In this document: positions 46,999-54,445 of the stretch, in pieces
Numbering within the stretch: position 1 is the first letter of the stretch
Layout of the letters: every line of letters starts with the position of its first letter
Origin: Rossellomorea marisflavi
GTDB lineage: Bacteria; Bacillota; Bacilli; Bacillales; Bacillaceae_B
Length of the DNA stretch: 64,000 nucleotides
Direction: 5' to 3'
Assembly (NCBI RefSeq): GCF_009806575.1
Contig: NZ_CP047095.1
Coordinates: 3,476,001-3,540,000 of the forward strand
Translations under genes and position numbers: made by a program
Notes under the pieces: model-generated
What the model was told of the DNA's origin: nothing
Database searches by the model: none
The model's input: the letters and a program-made list of their open reading frames with translations, nothing else

Positions 46999-47087
46999 AA
47001 AAAAATAGACCAACGCACACTTCTTCCCCATGTGAAAATCATGAACATGATCTTCATAGAATTGGAGAAAAAGCACACATTGGTCTA
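46999..47087 (-). terminator. Long leader terminator before the kdp genes
   Basis: The arms 47064-47087 and 47006-47029 pair over 24 positions with several G-T pairs; the 34-base loop contains a second hairpin (47039-47052); seven T follow on the leftward transcript (46999-47005). It sits between the riboswitch and the first kdp gene, as expected for transcription attenuation. Confidence 0.75.
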
Positions 47088-47255
47088 CTTAATGCCCAGC
47101 AGGCTTCATGCCTTCTTTGCATTCTGTCTTCCACGTATTCTTTTTCGTATAGGCATAATAAAAAGACCTACATACACAGGCTGCCCCTCACGTCACAGAT
47201 GTCTGCAACAAGAGATGCCCCCTGATTAAGGCGGTCTTGTGGACCTCCTTCGCTT

Positions 47256-47372
47256 TAGCCGACGAAGTTAGCTGACGGGTAGGATGGCGAAAGAGTTTTC
47301 TCATCCCTTCTACACAGTAGAATTAACCCCAAAAAAATGGTTCCTCCGCTCTCATTCGAGATTAGGCCGGTT
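47256..47372 (-). ncRNA. c-di-AMP riboswitch (ydaO/yuaA class) upstream of kdp
   Basis: On the leftward strand the conserved blocks appear in order: CCGGCCTAATCTC, GAGCGGAGGAACCA, TGGGGTTAAT, AAGGGATGAG, CATCCTACCCGTCAGCTAAC and TTCGTCGGC. P1 can form between CCGGC (47366-47370) and GTCGG (47259-47263). The ydaO class binds c-di-AMP and switches genes off, often K+ importers. It precedes kdp by about 290 bases, with the terminator at 46999-47087 between. The remaining leader (47088-47255) holds a hairpin at 47225-47248 whose role is not clear. Confidence 0.88.
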
Positions 47373-47394
47373 GATGCTGTTGTTTATGAAATTG

Positions 47395-47423
47395 ATATTA
47401 CTCCGAGTTCATTCCGTTGTAAA
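47395..47423 (-). promoter_or_regulatory. Sigma-A promoter of the kdp operon
   Basis: TTTACA (47418-47423) and TAATAT (47395-47400) on the leftward strand are spaced by 17 bases and would start transcription a few bases before the riboswitch aptamer. Confidence 0.65.
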
Positions 47424-47543
47424 CGAGGAAAAACCCGATAAAACAGTCATATTCAATCAAAATATTATAAATAACTTCAATTTACTCTCCATTACTCAAT
47501 CAATCTCATTATTTCTATTATTTCAAAACAAAAAAAATAGGAT

Positions 47544-47573
47544 TGACATCCCCTACCTTATGGACGTACGATT
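47544..47573 (+). promoter_or_regulatory. Promoter of the DUF2294 gene
   Basis: TTGACA near 47544-47549 is followed after 18 bases by TACGAT. It lies about 40 bases before the gene start. Confidence 0.5.
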
Positions 47574-47611
47574 GTCGTTGAAAAGACGTACGCGGAATTC
47601 AGGAGGATCTT

Positions 47612-47977
47612 ATGGCAACGAAAAAACGATTAGAGGCCGAGCTGAGCGAAGCCTTCATCAAGCTCCAAAGGGAATTGATCGGGAGGGGACCACAGGAAAC
47701 GAGGACCTACATCGTCGAAGATATGGTGATCGCGCGGTTCAAGGGCGTCCTCACCGTAGAAGAAAAGCATCTGGTGGAACATGATAATGGACGGAAGCTC
47801 GTGAAGCAGATGAGGCAGATCCTCCGGGAGATGTACGGGGAAAAATTCGAAGCCGTCGTGGAAAAGCTGACGAACTGCCACGTCCTTACCAGTCATAGCG
47901 ATATCAGCACCAGGTCCGGTGAAAGGATCGAAGTGTTCGTCCTTGACCGGAATCTCGAGAAGGAACTGATTCAATAA
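47612..47977 (+). CDS. DUF2294 domain protein
   Basis: A 121-residue protein that is one DUF2294 domain from end to end. Family features are GRGPQETRTYIVEDMVIARF, LTVEEKHLV and the late LTNCHVLTSHSDISTRSGERIEVFVLD. An AGGAGG-like site precedes the ATG. It is a soluble protein; some members are linked to oxyanion or membrane stress, but no function is established. It stands alone, divergent from kdp, and ends at a terminator. Confidence 0.85.
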   Translation: MATKKRLEAELSEAFIKLQRELIGRGPQETRTYIVEDMVIARFKGVLTVEEKHLVEHDNGRKLVKQMRQILREMYGEKFEAVVEKLTNCHVLTSHSDISTRSGERIEVFVLDRNLEKELIQ

Positions 47978-48012
47978 AAAAAGCCGCAGGGACCCATCCC
48001 TGCGGCTGATTC
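47975..48012. terminator. Bidirectional terminator
   Basis: AGCCGCAGGGA/TCCCTGCGGCT is a perfect 11-bp stem with a 4-base loop, between convergent genes. Confidence 0.88.
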
Positions 48013-48016
48013 TGCG

Positions 48017-48679
48017 TTATTGGTTACCTTGCTTGACCCAGCCAGCGACGGTGACGGTACGTTTTGCCTGATGCTTCACGGCAGGCTCCACGTTTTCGAC
48101 CATATTGCCTTCCTGGTCGACGGTCACACTCGTTCCGTATGGGTTTCCTCCTGTTGTAAAGAGAACAGGATCTGTGTATCCAGGTGATGCCACGATCGCT
48201 CCCCAGTGGTGCATCGTCGTGTATAGAGACAGGATGGTTTGCTCCTGGCCTCCGTGTGGATTCTGGGCTGAAGTCATAGCACTGACCACTTTGTTGGCAA
48301 GCTTGCCGTTGAACCAAAGTCCGCCTGTTGTATCGATGAACTGTTTCACCTGTCCAGGCACGTTTCCGAAGCGGGTCGGGATGCTGAAGATGATGGCGTC
48401 GGCCCATTCAAGATCGGCAAGCGTCACTTCCGGAACATCTTTCGTTGCCTCCACATGTGCTTTCCAAGCTGGATTGGATTCAATGGCACCTTGTGGCGCT
48501 GTTTCAGGCACCTTCAGTACTTTCACTTCTGCGCCGGCTTCCTTTGCCCCTTCTTCTGCCCATTGGGCCATCTTGTAGTTGGTACCTGTTGAACTATAAT
48601 AAATCACTGCTACTTTTACGTTTTCCATCGTTGTTTCCTCCTTTTGTTGTGTTCCGAATAGTTTACTGAAAAATCCCAT
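48017..48679 (-). CDS. NAD(P)H:quinone oxidoreductase, WrbA family
   Basis: A flavodoxin-fold reductase carrying the FMN loop (YYSSTGTNYKMAQWAEEGA) and PTRFGNVPGQVKQFIDTTGGLW. It reduces quinones by two electrons. Two starts each have a good ribosome binding site: ATG 48679 (AGAGGAG) giving 220 residues with a leader MGFFSKLFGTQQKEETT, and ATG 48628 (AAAGGAGG) giving the usual 203-residue protein. It is the third gene of a leftward operon after an MhqO-like protein and a flavin reductase. Confidence 0.9.
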   Translation of the reverse strand: MGFFSKLFGTQQKEETTMENVKVAVIYYSSTGTNYKMAQWAEEGAKEAGAEVKVLKVPETAPQGAIESNPAWKAHVEATKDVPEVTLADLEWADAIIFSIPTRFGNVPGQVKQFIDTTGGLWFNGKLANKVVSAMTSAQNPHGGQEQTILSLYTTMHHWGAIVASPGYTDPVLFTTGGNPYGTSVTVDQEGNMVENVEPAVKHQAKRTVTVAGWVKQGNQ

Positions 48680-48712
48680 GTTCATTCTCCTCTGACTCTA
48701 GATGTGCTTCCT

Positions 48713-49315
48713 TCAGTCCGGCCGTTTGATTGTGAAGGTCTCACCGACCTTGGCATAGTCATTCCCCGCCAGACGGCTGACGGCCTGGAGCTTCTCCTTA
48801 TCGATACGGCCGTTTTCATACAGGTCCTCACGGATATGGAACTTCACGATCCGACCGATGACAAGATCGGCTCCCCCGGCAGTGACGATCTGCTCCAGCA
48901 CGCATTCCATCCGTACTTTCGCTTCCTCTACACCCGGTACCCCCACCACCTCACTCTGGATCGGGGTTAATCCGGCAAGCTCCACTTCACTCTCATCCGG
49001 CTTCAAGCTGGCGGCCGTTTCATTGATCTTGCTTACGTTGCCTTCATCCACGATGTGGACGACAAATTCCTTTGTTTGTGCGATATTCCTTGATGTATCC
49101 TTCTGTTCACCCGCTTTGCGTTGGACGGCAATGGAAACCATCGGCGGGTCCGCCGAAACGACATTGAAGAAGGAAAATGGTGCTCCGTTCACCGTTCCCG
49201 ACGGCGACTGGGATGTCACGAATGCAATCGGCCTCGGGATGATGCTTCCGATGAGGAACTTGTAGTTATCCTTGGCCGATAGCTGCGATGGATCAATGGA
49301 AATCAATGAAATCAC
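48713..49315 (-). CDS. Flavin reductase-like flavoprotein
   Basis: A 200-residue FMN-binding split-barrel protein of the flavin reductase-like family, with N-terminal KFLIGSIIPRPIAFVTS, NGAPFSFFNVVSADPPMV and RNIAQTKEFVVHIV. Such proteins reduce free flavin or act as oxidoreductases toward small molecules. It lies between an MhqO-like protein and a WrbA-type quinone reductase, so it is probably part of the same electrophile-detoxification operon (gaps of 7 and 33 bases). Confidence 0.88.
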   Translation of the reverse strand: MISLISIDPSQLSAKDNYKFLIGSIIPRPIAFVTSQSPSGTVNGAPFSFFNVVSADPPMVSIAVQRKAGEQKDTSRNIAQTKEFVVHIVDEGNVSKINETAASLKPDESEVELAGLTPIQSEVVGVPGVEEAKVRMECVLEQIVTAGGADLVIGRIVKFHIREDLYENGRIDKEKLQAVSRLAGNDYAKVGETFTIKRPD

Positions 49316-49322
49316 TCCCCGA

Positions 49323-50261
49323 TTAGTCTAGCTCTTTCACTTCGATCGGGATCAGGGCCTGCTCGATCCTATCCCGATGTCCCTCATACTGCTCCGGCAG
49401 CATGAGCTTCTCTCCCATTGTTTCCACCGTTTCATCATGCGCAAACCCTGGTGGGTCCGTCGCGATCTCAAAGAGGATTTCTCCATGCTCACGGAAGTAG
49501 ATCGCGTTGAAGTAGTTTCGGTCCTTCACTTCAGTGACGCCATAGCCGCTTTCGCCGACAAGGCGCTGCCATTGGAGCTGGTCTTGGTCATCTTCCGCCC
49601 GCCATGCGATATGGTGGACCGTCCCCACTCCAGAGCGTCCCCGGCCGACGGAGGTTTTCTTCACATCGATGAGGTTTCCGATGTCAGCCGTAGATCGGAA
49701 GCGGATATAGTCTCCTTCCTCGCCTACCTTCTCAAGACCCATCACCTGCTCCAGCAATTCAGCCGTTTTTTCAGGGCGTGCAGATAGAAGGATGGCTCCA
49801 CCGAACCCTTTGATGGCGACGTCGGAAGATACCCCTCCGAACGACCAGCCGTTGTTCTCCCCGCCTTCTCGCTCCACGATTTCCAGATGAAGGCCGTGTG
49901 GATCATCGAACGTCAGATACGTTTCGCCGAAACGCTGTGATTCTTTTGCCTCAATGTTGAACGTCTTCAGGCGCTCTTCCCAAAATGCCAGGCTTCCTGC
50001 TGGTACGGCATAGGTGGTGACACCCACTTGCCCATCGCCGATCGCTCCTTGGCGTGCTCCTGCCCATGGGAAGAAGGTGATGATGGTTCCTGGACTTCCG
50101 CCTTCGTCTCCGAAGTAAAGATGATAGGTACCCGGGTCGTCGAAGTTGACGGTTTGTTTGACGAGGCGGAGTCCGAGGACGCCTGCATAGAAGTCGATGT
50201 TTTCCTGTGGATGGCCGACGATGGCGGTGATGTGGTGGATTCCAGCTGTTCGTTTTTGCAT
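49323..50261 (-). CDS. Ring-cleavage dioxygenase-like glyoxalase-fold protein (third MhqO-like copy)
   Basis: A 312-residue two-repeat vicinal-oxygen-chelate protein. Metal-ligand motifs AGIHHITAI and GTVHHIAWR and the late EILFEIATDPPG are present. Start ATG 50261 has GGGGAGA seven bases upstream; a longer frame to 50318 has none. It is the first gene of the MhqO-flavin reductase-WrbA operon, comparable with the quinone-inducible mhqNOP set of B. subtilis. Two MhqR-type boxes lie about 530-600 bases upstream, beyond two repeat copies. Confidence 0.87.
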   Translation of the reverse strand: MQKRTAGIHHITAIVGHPQENIDFYAGVLGLRLVKQTVNFDDPGTYHLYFGDEGGSPGTIITFFPWAGARQGAIGDGQVGVTTYAVPAGSLAFWEERLKTFNIEAKESQRFGETYLTFDDPHGLHLEIVEREGGENNGWSFGGVSSDVAIKGFGGAILLSARPEKTAELLEQVMGLEKVGEEGDYIRFRSTADIGNLIDVKKTSVGRGRSGVGTVHHIAWRAEDDQDQLQWQRLVGESGYGVTEVKDRNYFNAIYFREHGEILFEIATDPPGFAHDETVETMGEKLMLPEQYEGHRDRIEQALIPIEVKELD

Positions 50262-50340
50262 GGTGGATCTCCCCTTTGGTTCGGAATGGTTTATATGGAT
50301 GATTCTTTTTGTGTTCATGGTGGATAGATTCGAGTCCGTT

Positions 50341-50460
50341 CGTGTTCGCTGCGGGGTGCCGCTTTCCGCGGGGAGGGAGTTGAGCCGCTTCGGCTATCGC
50401 CTGCAGGGTCTCAACCTTCCCTCCTTTTCCGCAGGAGTCGGCACCCCTCCGCTACCACTC
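50341..50460 (-). repeat. Dispersed GC-rich intergenic repeat, copy 4 (reverse orientation)
   Basis: Read on the complementary strand it contains GGTGCCGACTCCTGCGG, GTTGAGACCCTGCAGG, CCGAAGCGGCTCAAC, CGCGGAAAGCGG and CCCGCAGCGAAC, in the same order as copies 2 and 3. Confidence 0.8.
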
Positions 50461-50594
50461 ACTTTTCGATGATTTAAAGTGAGTGTTCCTAACAGACCTT
50501 GATGGGTGTAACTCATTCAAAAACGATTTCTGATTTCTTTTCTGAAATGATCCTGCTCATTCCTTCCACTCTTTCGCAACTGAGATGATACCCA

Positions 50595-50720
50595 GAGTGC
50601 ATTGGAGCGGAAGGTACTTGACTCCTACGGGAATAGAGGGATGTTCGAGACCCCGCAAGAATGAGGAGGCTCGACTTCCTCCCCGTGGAAAGCAAGTGCC
50701 TGCAGCGGAAAGGAACGGTC
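50595..50720 (+). repeat. Dispersed GC-rich intergenic repeat, copy 5
   Basis: GAGTGCATTGGAGCGGAAGG, TGACTCCTACGGGAATAGAG, TCGAGACCCCGCAAG, GAGGAGGCTCGAC, CGTGGAAAGCAAG and CCTGCAGCGGAAAGGAACG align with the others. It is inverted relative to copy 4, with 134 bases between them. Confidence 0.8.
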
Positions 50721-50784
50721 TTCGTGGTATTTATACTATTTTCAATATTTGCTTCTGTATTCCTTCTTTTGCTTTGAATTAAAA

Positions 50785-50802
50785 TATCTTTAATTCGAGA
50801 TA
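50785..50802. promoter_or_regulatory. MhqR-type operator
   Basis: TATCTTTAATTCGAGATA matches the B. subtilis MhqR box TATCTCGAATTCGAGATA at 16 of 18 positions and is nearly palindromic. Confidence 0.65.
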
Positions 50803-50847
50803 ATTATATGATGGATGCTCTTTCGATGTCAATGGTTTGGGAGAAAA

Positions 50848-50865
50848 AACTTTTAATTCGAGATA
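50848..50865. promoter_or_regulatory. Second MhqR-like half box
   Basis: AACTTTTAATTCGAGATA keeps the right half of the MhqR box exactly (AATTCGAGATA) and the left half poorly. It is 63 bases from the first box, about six helical turns. Confidence 0.5.
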
Positions 50866-50991
50866 TTTTCTTGAATGTTTGCTCCTTATTTACTTGGAAA
50901 AAGCGTTTATCTTGTATGAATAAAAGGAATCTTATTAGGTAGGCTCCATTTTAAGGAGTACGTTACTTACGGTATAAGAAGGAGGTAAGAA

Positions 50992-51945
50992 ATGATCCGA
51001 TTTGAGAATGTTTCAAAAGTATTTGACGGAAATAAGAAGGCCGTGGACTCAGTCAGTTTCACGATTCCAAATGGGGAAATCTTCGTGCTGATCGGTCCGA
51101 GTGGATGCGGAAAGACAACGACGCTCAAAATGATCAACCGGCTCATTGAGTTATCTGATGGGACGATTTATATCAATGATGAGAAAGTCAGTACATACAA
51201 TGTGCACGAGCTGAGATGGAACATCGGGTATGTGCTACAGAATATCGGACTGTTCCCACATATGACCATCGAGGAGAATATCACCATCGTCCCTGAGATG
51301 AAGAAGTGGCCGAAAGAAAAGACAAGCAAGCGTGTGGATGAGCTTTTACGGATGGTGGGTCTTAAACCCGCTGACTATAAAGACCGTAAGCCCGGTGAAT
51401 TATCGGGTGGTCAGCAGCAGCGGATCGGAGTCGCGCGCGCCCTTGCGGCAGACCCGGAATTCATCCTGATGGATGAACCGTTCAGCGCCCTCGACCCCAT
51501 CACGAGGGAAAAGCTCCAGGATGATATTCTGTCCCTCCAGAAGGAGATCAAGAAAACCATCGTGTTTGTCACCCATGATATGCAGGAGGCCCTGAAGCTC
51601 GGAGATCGCATCTGCCTCATGAAGGACGGCGAAGTCGCCCAGGTAGGGACACCCGAAGAGTTGATCCATCATCCTGCCAATGAATTTGTCCGGGATTTCA
51701 TCGGAGGGAAAGGACATTCCCTTGAGAATGACTTCAACCTGGCCGATCTCCTCTCACCGATTGAAGAACCGATGGATGTGGACCGGGCATCTATCCCGAT
51801 CGACAGCACGATTGACGAAACCCTTTCAGCCCTTGCACAGGAAGAGATCGCAATCGTGAAAAAAGACGGGACCCCCGTCGGATACGTTTCAAGGGAAACC
51901 ATCATCCGGCATCTTGCAGGAGTGAAAGCAGGTGAAACAGGATGA
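50992..51945 (+). CDS. Betaine/carnitine/choline ABC transporter ATP-binding protein (OpuBA/OpuCA-like)
   Basis: A 317-residue ATPase of the quaternary-amine uptake family. Walker A GPSGCGKTTT, signature ELSGGQQQR, Walker B EFILMDEPFSALD and switch HDMQEAL are intact. The C-terminal segment (about 250-317) is a shortened CBS-like region (SALAQEEIAIVKKDGTPVGYVS), instead of the two full CBS domains of OpuCA. GGAGG is six bases before the ATG, and the gene overlaps the next by four bases. It imports compatible solutes under osmotic stress. Confidence 0.9.
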   Translation: MIRFENVSKVFDGNKKAVDSVSFTIPNGEIFVLIGPSGCGKTTTLKMINRLIELSDGTIYINDEKVSTYNVHELRWNIGYVLQNIGLFPHMTIEENITIVPEMKKWPKEKTSKRVDELLRMVGLKPADYKDRKPGELSGGQQQRIGVARALAADPEFILMDEPFSALDPITREKLQDDILSLQKEIKKTIVFVTHDMQEALKLGDRICLMKDGEVAQVGTPEELIHHPANEFVRDFIGGKGHSLENDFNLADLLSPIEEPMDVDRASIPIDSTIDETLSALAQEEIAIVKKDGTPVGYVSRETIIRHLAGVKAGETG

Positions 51946-53459
51946 ATGGATTGATGGAAACGTTCAATAACCGGAAAGGCGAATTGCTTAACGATCTCTT
52001 ACAGCATATCGAAATCTCCTTCATTGCCCTGTTCTTCGCACTCATCATATCCATTCCGCTGGGCATTTATCTGACCAGGAAACAGAAGGTGGCGGAGGCG
52101 ATCATCGGCATCACGGCCGTATTCCAGACGATTCCGTCGCTGGCCCTCCTCGGACTCTTGATTCCTCTAGTGGGTATCGGAACCGTCCCTTCCATTATCG
52201 CCCTTGTCGCCTATGCGCTCCTCCCGATTCTGAGGAATGTGTATACGGGTATCAATGAAGTGGATCCCGCCTTGACAGAAGCGGCAAAGGGACTCGGGAT
52301 GAACAGCTGGAGGCGCCTGATCAAAGTCGAGCTGCCACTTGCCATGCCTGTCATCATGGCCGGGATCCGGACGTCGATGGTCCTCATCATCGGCACGACG
52401 ACGATCGCCGCCTTGATTGGAGCCGGTGGGCTCGGGGATCTCATCACCGTCGGGATCAGCCGGAACGATACCGACCTGATCCTTCTCGGTGCCATCCCCG
52501 CTGCCCTGCTAGCGCTTTTCTTCGATTTCCTATTGCGGATCATTGGAAGGCTACCATTCAAGAAATCCCTGATATCGGTTGCATCTGTCATCGTCATCGC
52601 CTTCTTGATCATCGGAGGTTCCGCCTTCTTAAAACCAAAGGAAGCCGATCTTGTCATCGGCGGGAAGCTTGGACCTGAGCCGGAGATCCTCATGAATATG
52701 TATAAACTCCTGATTGAAGATGAAACCAACATCACAGTTGAGGTGAAGCCGAATATGGGGCCGACCACCTTCATGTTCAATGCACTGAGGTCGGGGGATA
52801 TCGACATCTACCCTGAATTCACAGGGACTGTCATTGCCGATCTCCTGAAGGAATCACCTGAGAGCACCGATGAGAAAGAGGTCTATACGCAGGCGAAAGA
52901 AGGTGCAAAGGATAAACTCGGCTTTGCGTTACTTGAGCCGATGAAGTACAACAATACCTATGCCCTTGCCGTTCCCGAGGAGCTGGCACAGCAGTACGAC
53001 CTGAAGACCATTTCCGATCTGAAGGCCATCCAGGGCAGCATCAAGGCCGGATTCACACCGGAATTCCCTGAGCGGGACGACGGCTACCCTGGCATCCAGA
53101 ATCGTTACGGCATCGAGTTCCCATCCGTAAAGGTCATGCAGCCCGAACTGCGGTACACAGCGATTGATTCAGGCAAGATCAATCTGGCCGACGCCTACTC
53201 CACTGATCCTGAAATCGAGAAATACAATCTGAAAGTACTCGAAGATGATAAGGGACTCTTCCCTCCGTATCAAGGTGCCCCGATCATGAAAGAGGAGCTC
53301 CTTGAAGAATATCCAGAGCTTGAGGACATCCTCAACAAATTGTCCGGCAAGATCACGGATGACGAGATGAGGGAAATGAACTATCAGGTTTCCGTCGAGG
53401 ACCGCTCGGCAAGAGAAGTGGCCGAAGAGTATTTAAAGGAGAATAAGCTTATTCAATAA
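51942..53459 (+). CDS. Fused permease and substrate-binding protein for betaine/choline uptake
   Basis: A 505-residue fusion. Residues 1 to about 210 are an OpuCB-type permease with a short N-terminus and EAA-type loop (ALTEAAKGLGMNSWRRL); a further span near 212-227 tethers the OpuAC/OpuCC-type binding domain outside (from about 230, DLVIGGKLGPEPEIL, YPEFTGTVIADLL, YAL(A/V)PEE). Two fused subunits would form the homodimeric channel with two binding domains. The ligand is a quaternary amine by family; glycine betaine and choline cannot be told apart. Confidence 0.92.
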   Translation: MNGLMETFNNRKGELLNDLLQHIEISFIALFFALIISIPLGIYLTRKQKVAEAIIGITAVFQTIPSLALLGLLIPLVGIGTVPSIIALVAYALLPILRNVYTGINEVDPALTEAAKGLGMNSWRRLIKVELPLAMPVIMAGIRTSMVLIIGTTTIAALIGAGGLGDLITVGISRNDTDLILLGAIPAALLALFFDFLLRIIGRLPFKKSLISVASVIVIAFLIIGGSAFLKPKEADLVIGGKLGPEPEILMNMYKLLIEDETNITVEVKPNMGPTTFMFNALRSGDIDIYPEFTGTVIADLLKESPESTDEKEVYTQAKEGAKDKLGFALLEPMKYNNTYALAVPEELAQQYDLKTISDLKAIQGSIKAGFTPEFPERDDGYPGIQNRYGIEFPSVKVMQPELRYTAIDSGKINLADAYSTDPEIEKYNLKVLEDDKGLFPPYQGAPIMKEELLEEYPELEDILNKLSGKITDDEMREMNYQVSVEDRSAREVAEEYLKENKLIQ

Positions 53460-53462
53460 ACC

Positions 53463-53500
53463 AAAAACCGGTCCGCCCATGTTGGCGCGTCCGGTTTTAT
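53463..53500. terminator. Bidirectional terminator after the betaine transporter
   Basis: AAAACCGG/CCGGTTTT outer arms with additional inner GC pairs, flanked by A and T runs, between convergent genes. Confidence 0.8.
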
Positions 53501-54009
53501 TCGTCTTGCTCAATCAGATTTCCTTGCTCATCAAAAACTTCTATCTTCACATCATCATAGGAATCCTTCAGCGTATGCACCGTAATGGGCTCTTGGCTAT
53601 CAAGAGCGAATTCTTCCGATTGACCGTCCGCATTCACTTTCACGTTCCCCATTTTCTGATCGGGGTGAAGGATGGCGAGAGTGGTTTTACCGTCCCCTGT
53701 CAGGACAGCGGTCGTCACCTTCTGCTTTTTTTCAACTTCCTGATAGTTATTCTCTTTGCCGTCGAATTCCATGATCCCAAACAGGTCATCAACAGTCTCA
53801 TAGACGGCGACCAGGGAGCTTTCCCCGTCCTGGGGTACGGTCTGGCGATACAGATCCAAGCCATGTTCCACCCGGTATTCCGTGAACTGCTCCAAGAGCT
53901 TTTCAGATGGACTGGAACACGCGGAAAGAGCAGAAATGAACGCTACCAGCAAGGTGAGTTGTACACCGGGTCTAAAAATGCGTTGGAATCTCTTTACACA
54001 ACGGCTCAT
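53497..54009 (-). CDS. Lipoprotein of unknown function
   Basis: A 170-residue exported protein. A long basic N-region leads to the hydrophobic core and lipobox ALSAC (Cys31), so it is lipid-anchored. The mature part is acidic and beta-rich with no domain that I recognise (YETVDDLFGIMEFDGKENN, TGDGKTTLAIL). Its start overlaps the preceding small membrane-protein gene by four bases. The pair may work together at the membrane surface, but no role can be assigned. Confidence 0.72.
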   Translation of the reverse strand: MSRCVKRFQRIFRPGVQLTLLVAFISALSACSSPSEKLLEQFTEYRVEHGLDLYRQTVPQDGESSLVAVYETVDDLFGIMEFDGKENNYQEVEKKQKVTTAVLTGDGKTTLAILHPDQKMGNVKVNADGQSEEFALDSQEPITVHTLKDSYDDVKIEVFDEQGNLIEQDE

Positions 54010-54200
54010 TCAGGACTTTTTTCCTTCATGGCGATCAATATCTTATCTAGTTTATCTTCAACCGCCGCAAGTCGTTCCTCTTTTAAATCCGTCTTCTGTT
54101 TTCCATTGTTGACCAACCTCACCGCGACGGCTGTGACAAACACCAGTCCTGCACACAAGATCAACAATGACACCATGAATACACTATCTCCTCCGCCCAT
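54006..54200 (-). CDS. Small membrane protein with coiled-coil tail
   Basis: A 64-residue protein with one membrane span (about 8-31, VSLLILCAGLVFVTAVAV) and a charged helical tail (LKEERLAAVEDKLDKILIAM), likely forming a coiled coil in the cytoplasm. AGGGGG lies upstream of ATG 54200. It is coupled to the downstream lipoprotein gene by a four-base overlap. No family was recognised; it is like the many small YrzO-type bacillus proteins in form only. Confidence 0.65.
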   Translation of the reverse strand: MGGGDSVFMVSLLILCAGLVFVTAVAVRLVNNGKQKTDLKEERLAAVEDKLDKILIAMKEKSPE

Positions 54201-54310
54201 GTCAACACCCCCTCTGGAATATTTTTCTACATTATACCATTTAAACCGTATATGTACATCCCTTCGGATTCATGTTTACACAGAGGCCAATTTATATTCC
54301 CAGCGGGACA

Positions 54311-54338
54311 GTGAGACATACCCTCACGCATGTCTCAC
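54311..54338. other. Intergenic hairpin with perfect 9-bp stem
   Basis: GTGAGACAT pairs with ATGTCTCAC over a 10-base loop. There is no T run, so it is not a simple terminator; it sits between a leftward gene's upstream region and another leftward gene's end. Confidence 0.5.
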
Positions 54339-54445
54339 CTGCACCACTCTTTCATTGAAATACATGGCTCATATGACACCAAAAGTGTAAGAACCATCTT
54401 GGGGCCCATCCATCCTCTTACAAACCATCATACTACCCCTTCCCC

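Larger units (their letters stand above)
50262..50991. other. Intergenic region with two repeats and two MhqR-like boxes; no gene seen
   Basis: Between the divergent mhqO-like and betaine-transporter genes lie repeat copy 4 (reverse), copy 5 (forward) and boxes at 50785 and 50848. No reading frame is supported. AAGGAGTACG and GAAGGAGG precede the ATPase start at 50992. Confidence 0.6.

Noticed and set aside
46966-47076. N-terminal extension of the small kdp-leader protein
   Set aside because: The extra codons run through the leader terminator, while ATG 46965 has a perfect ribosome binding site.
47284-47784. A 166-residue rightward frame across the kdp leader
   Set aside because: It overlaps the riboswitch on the opposite strand and the DUF2294 gene in another frame.
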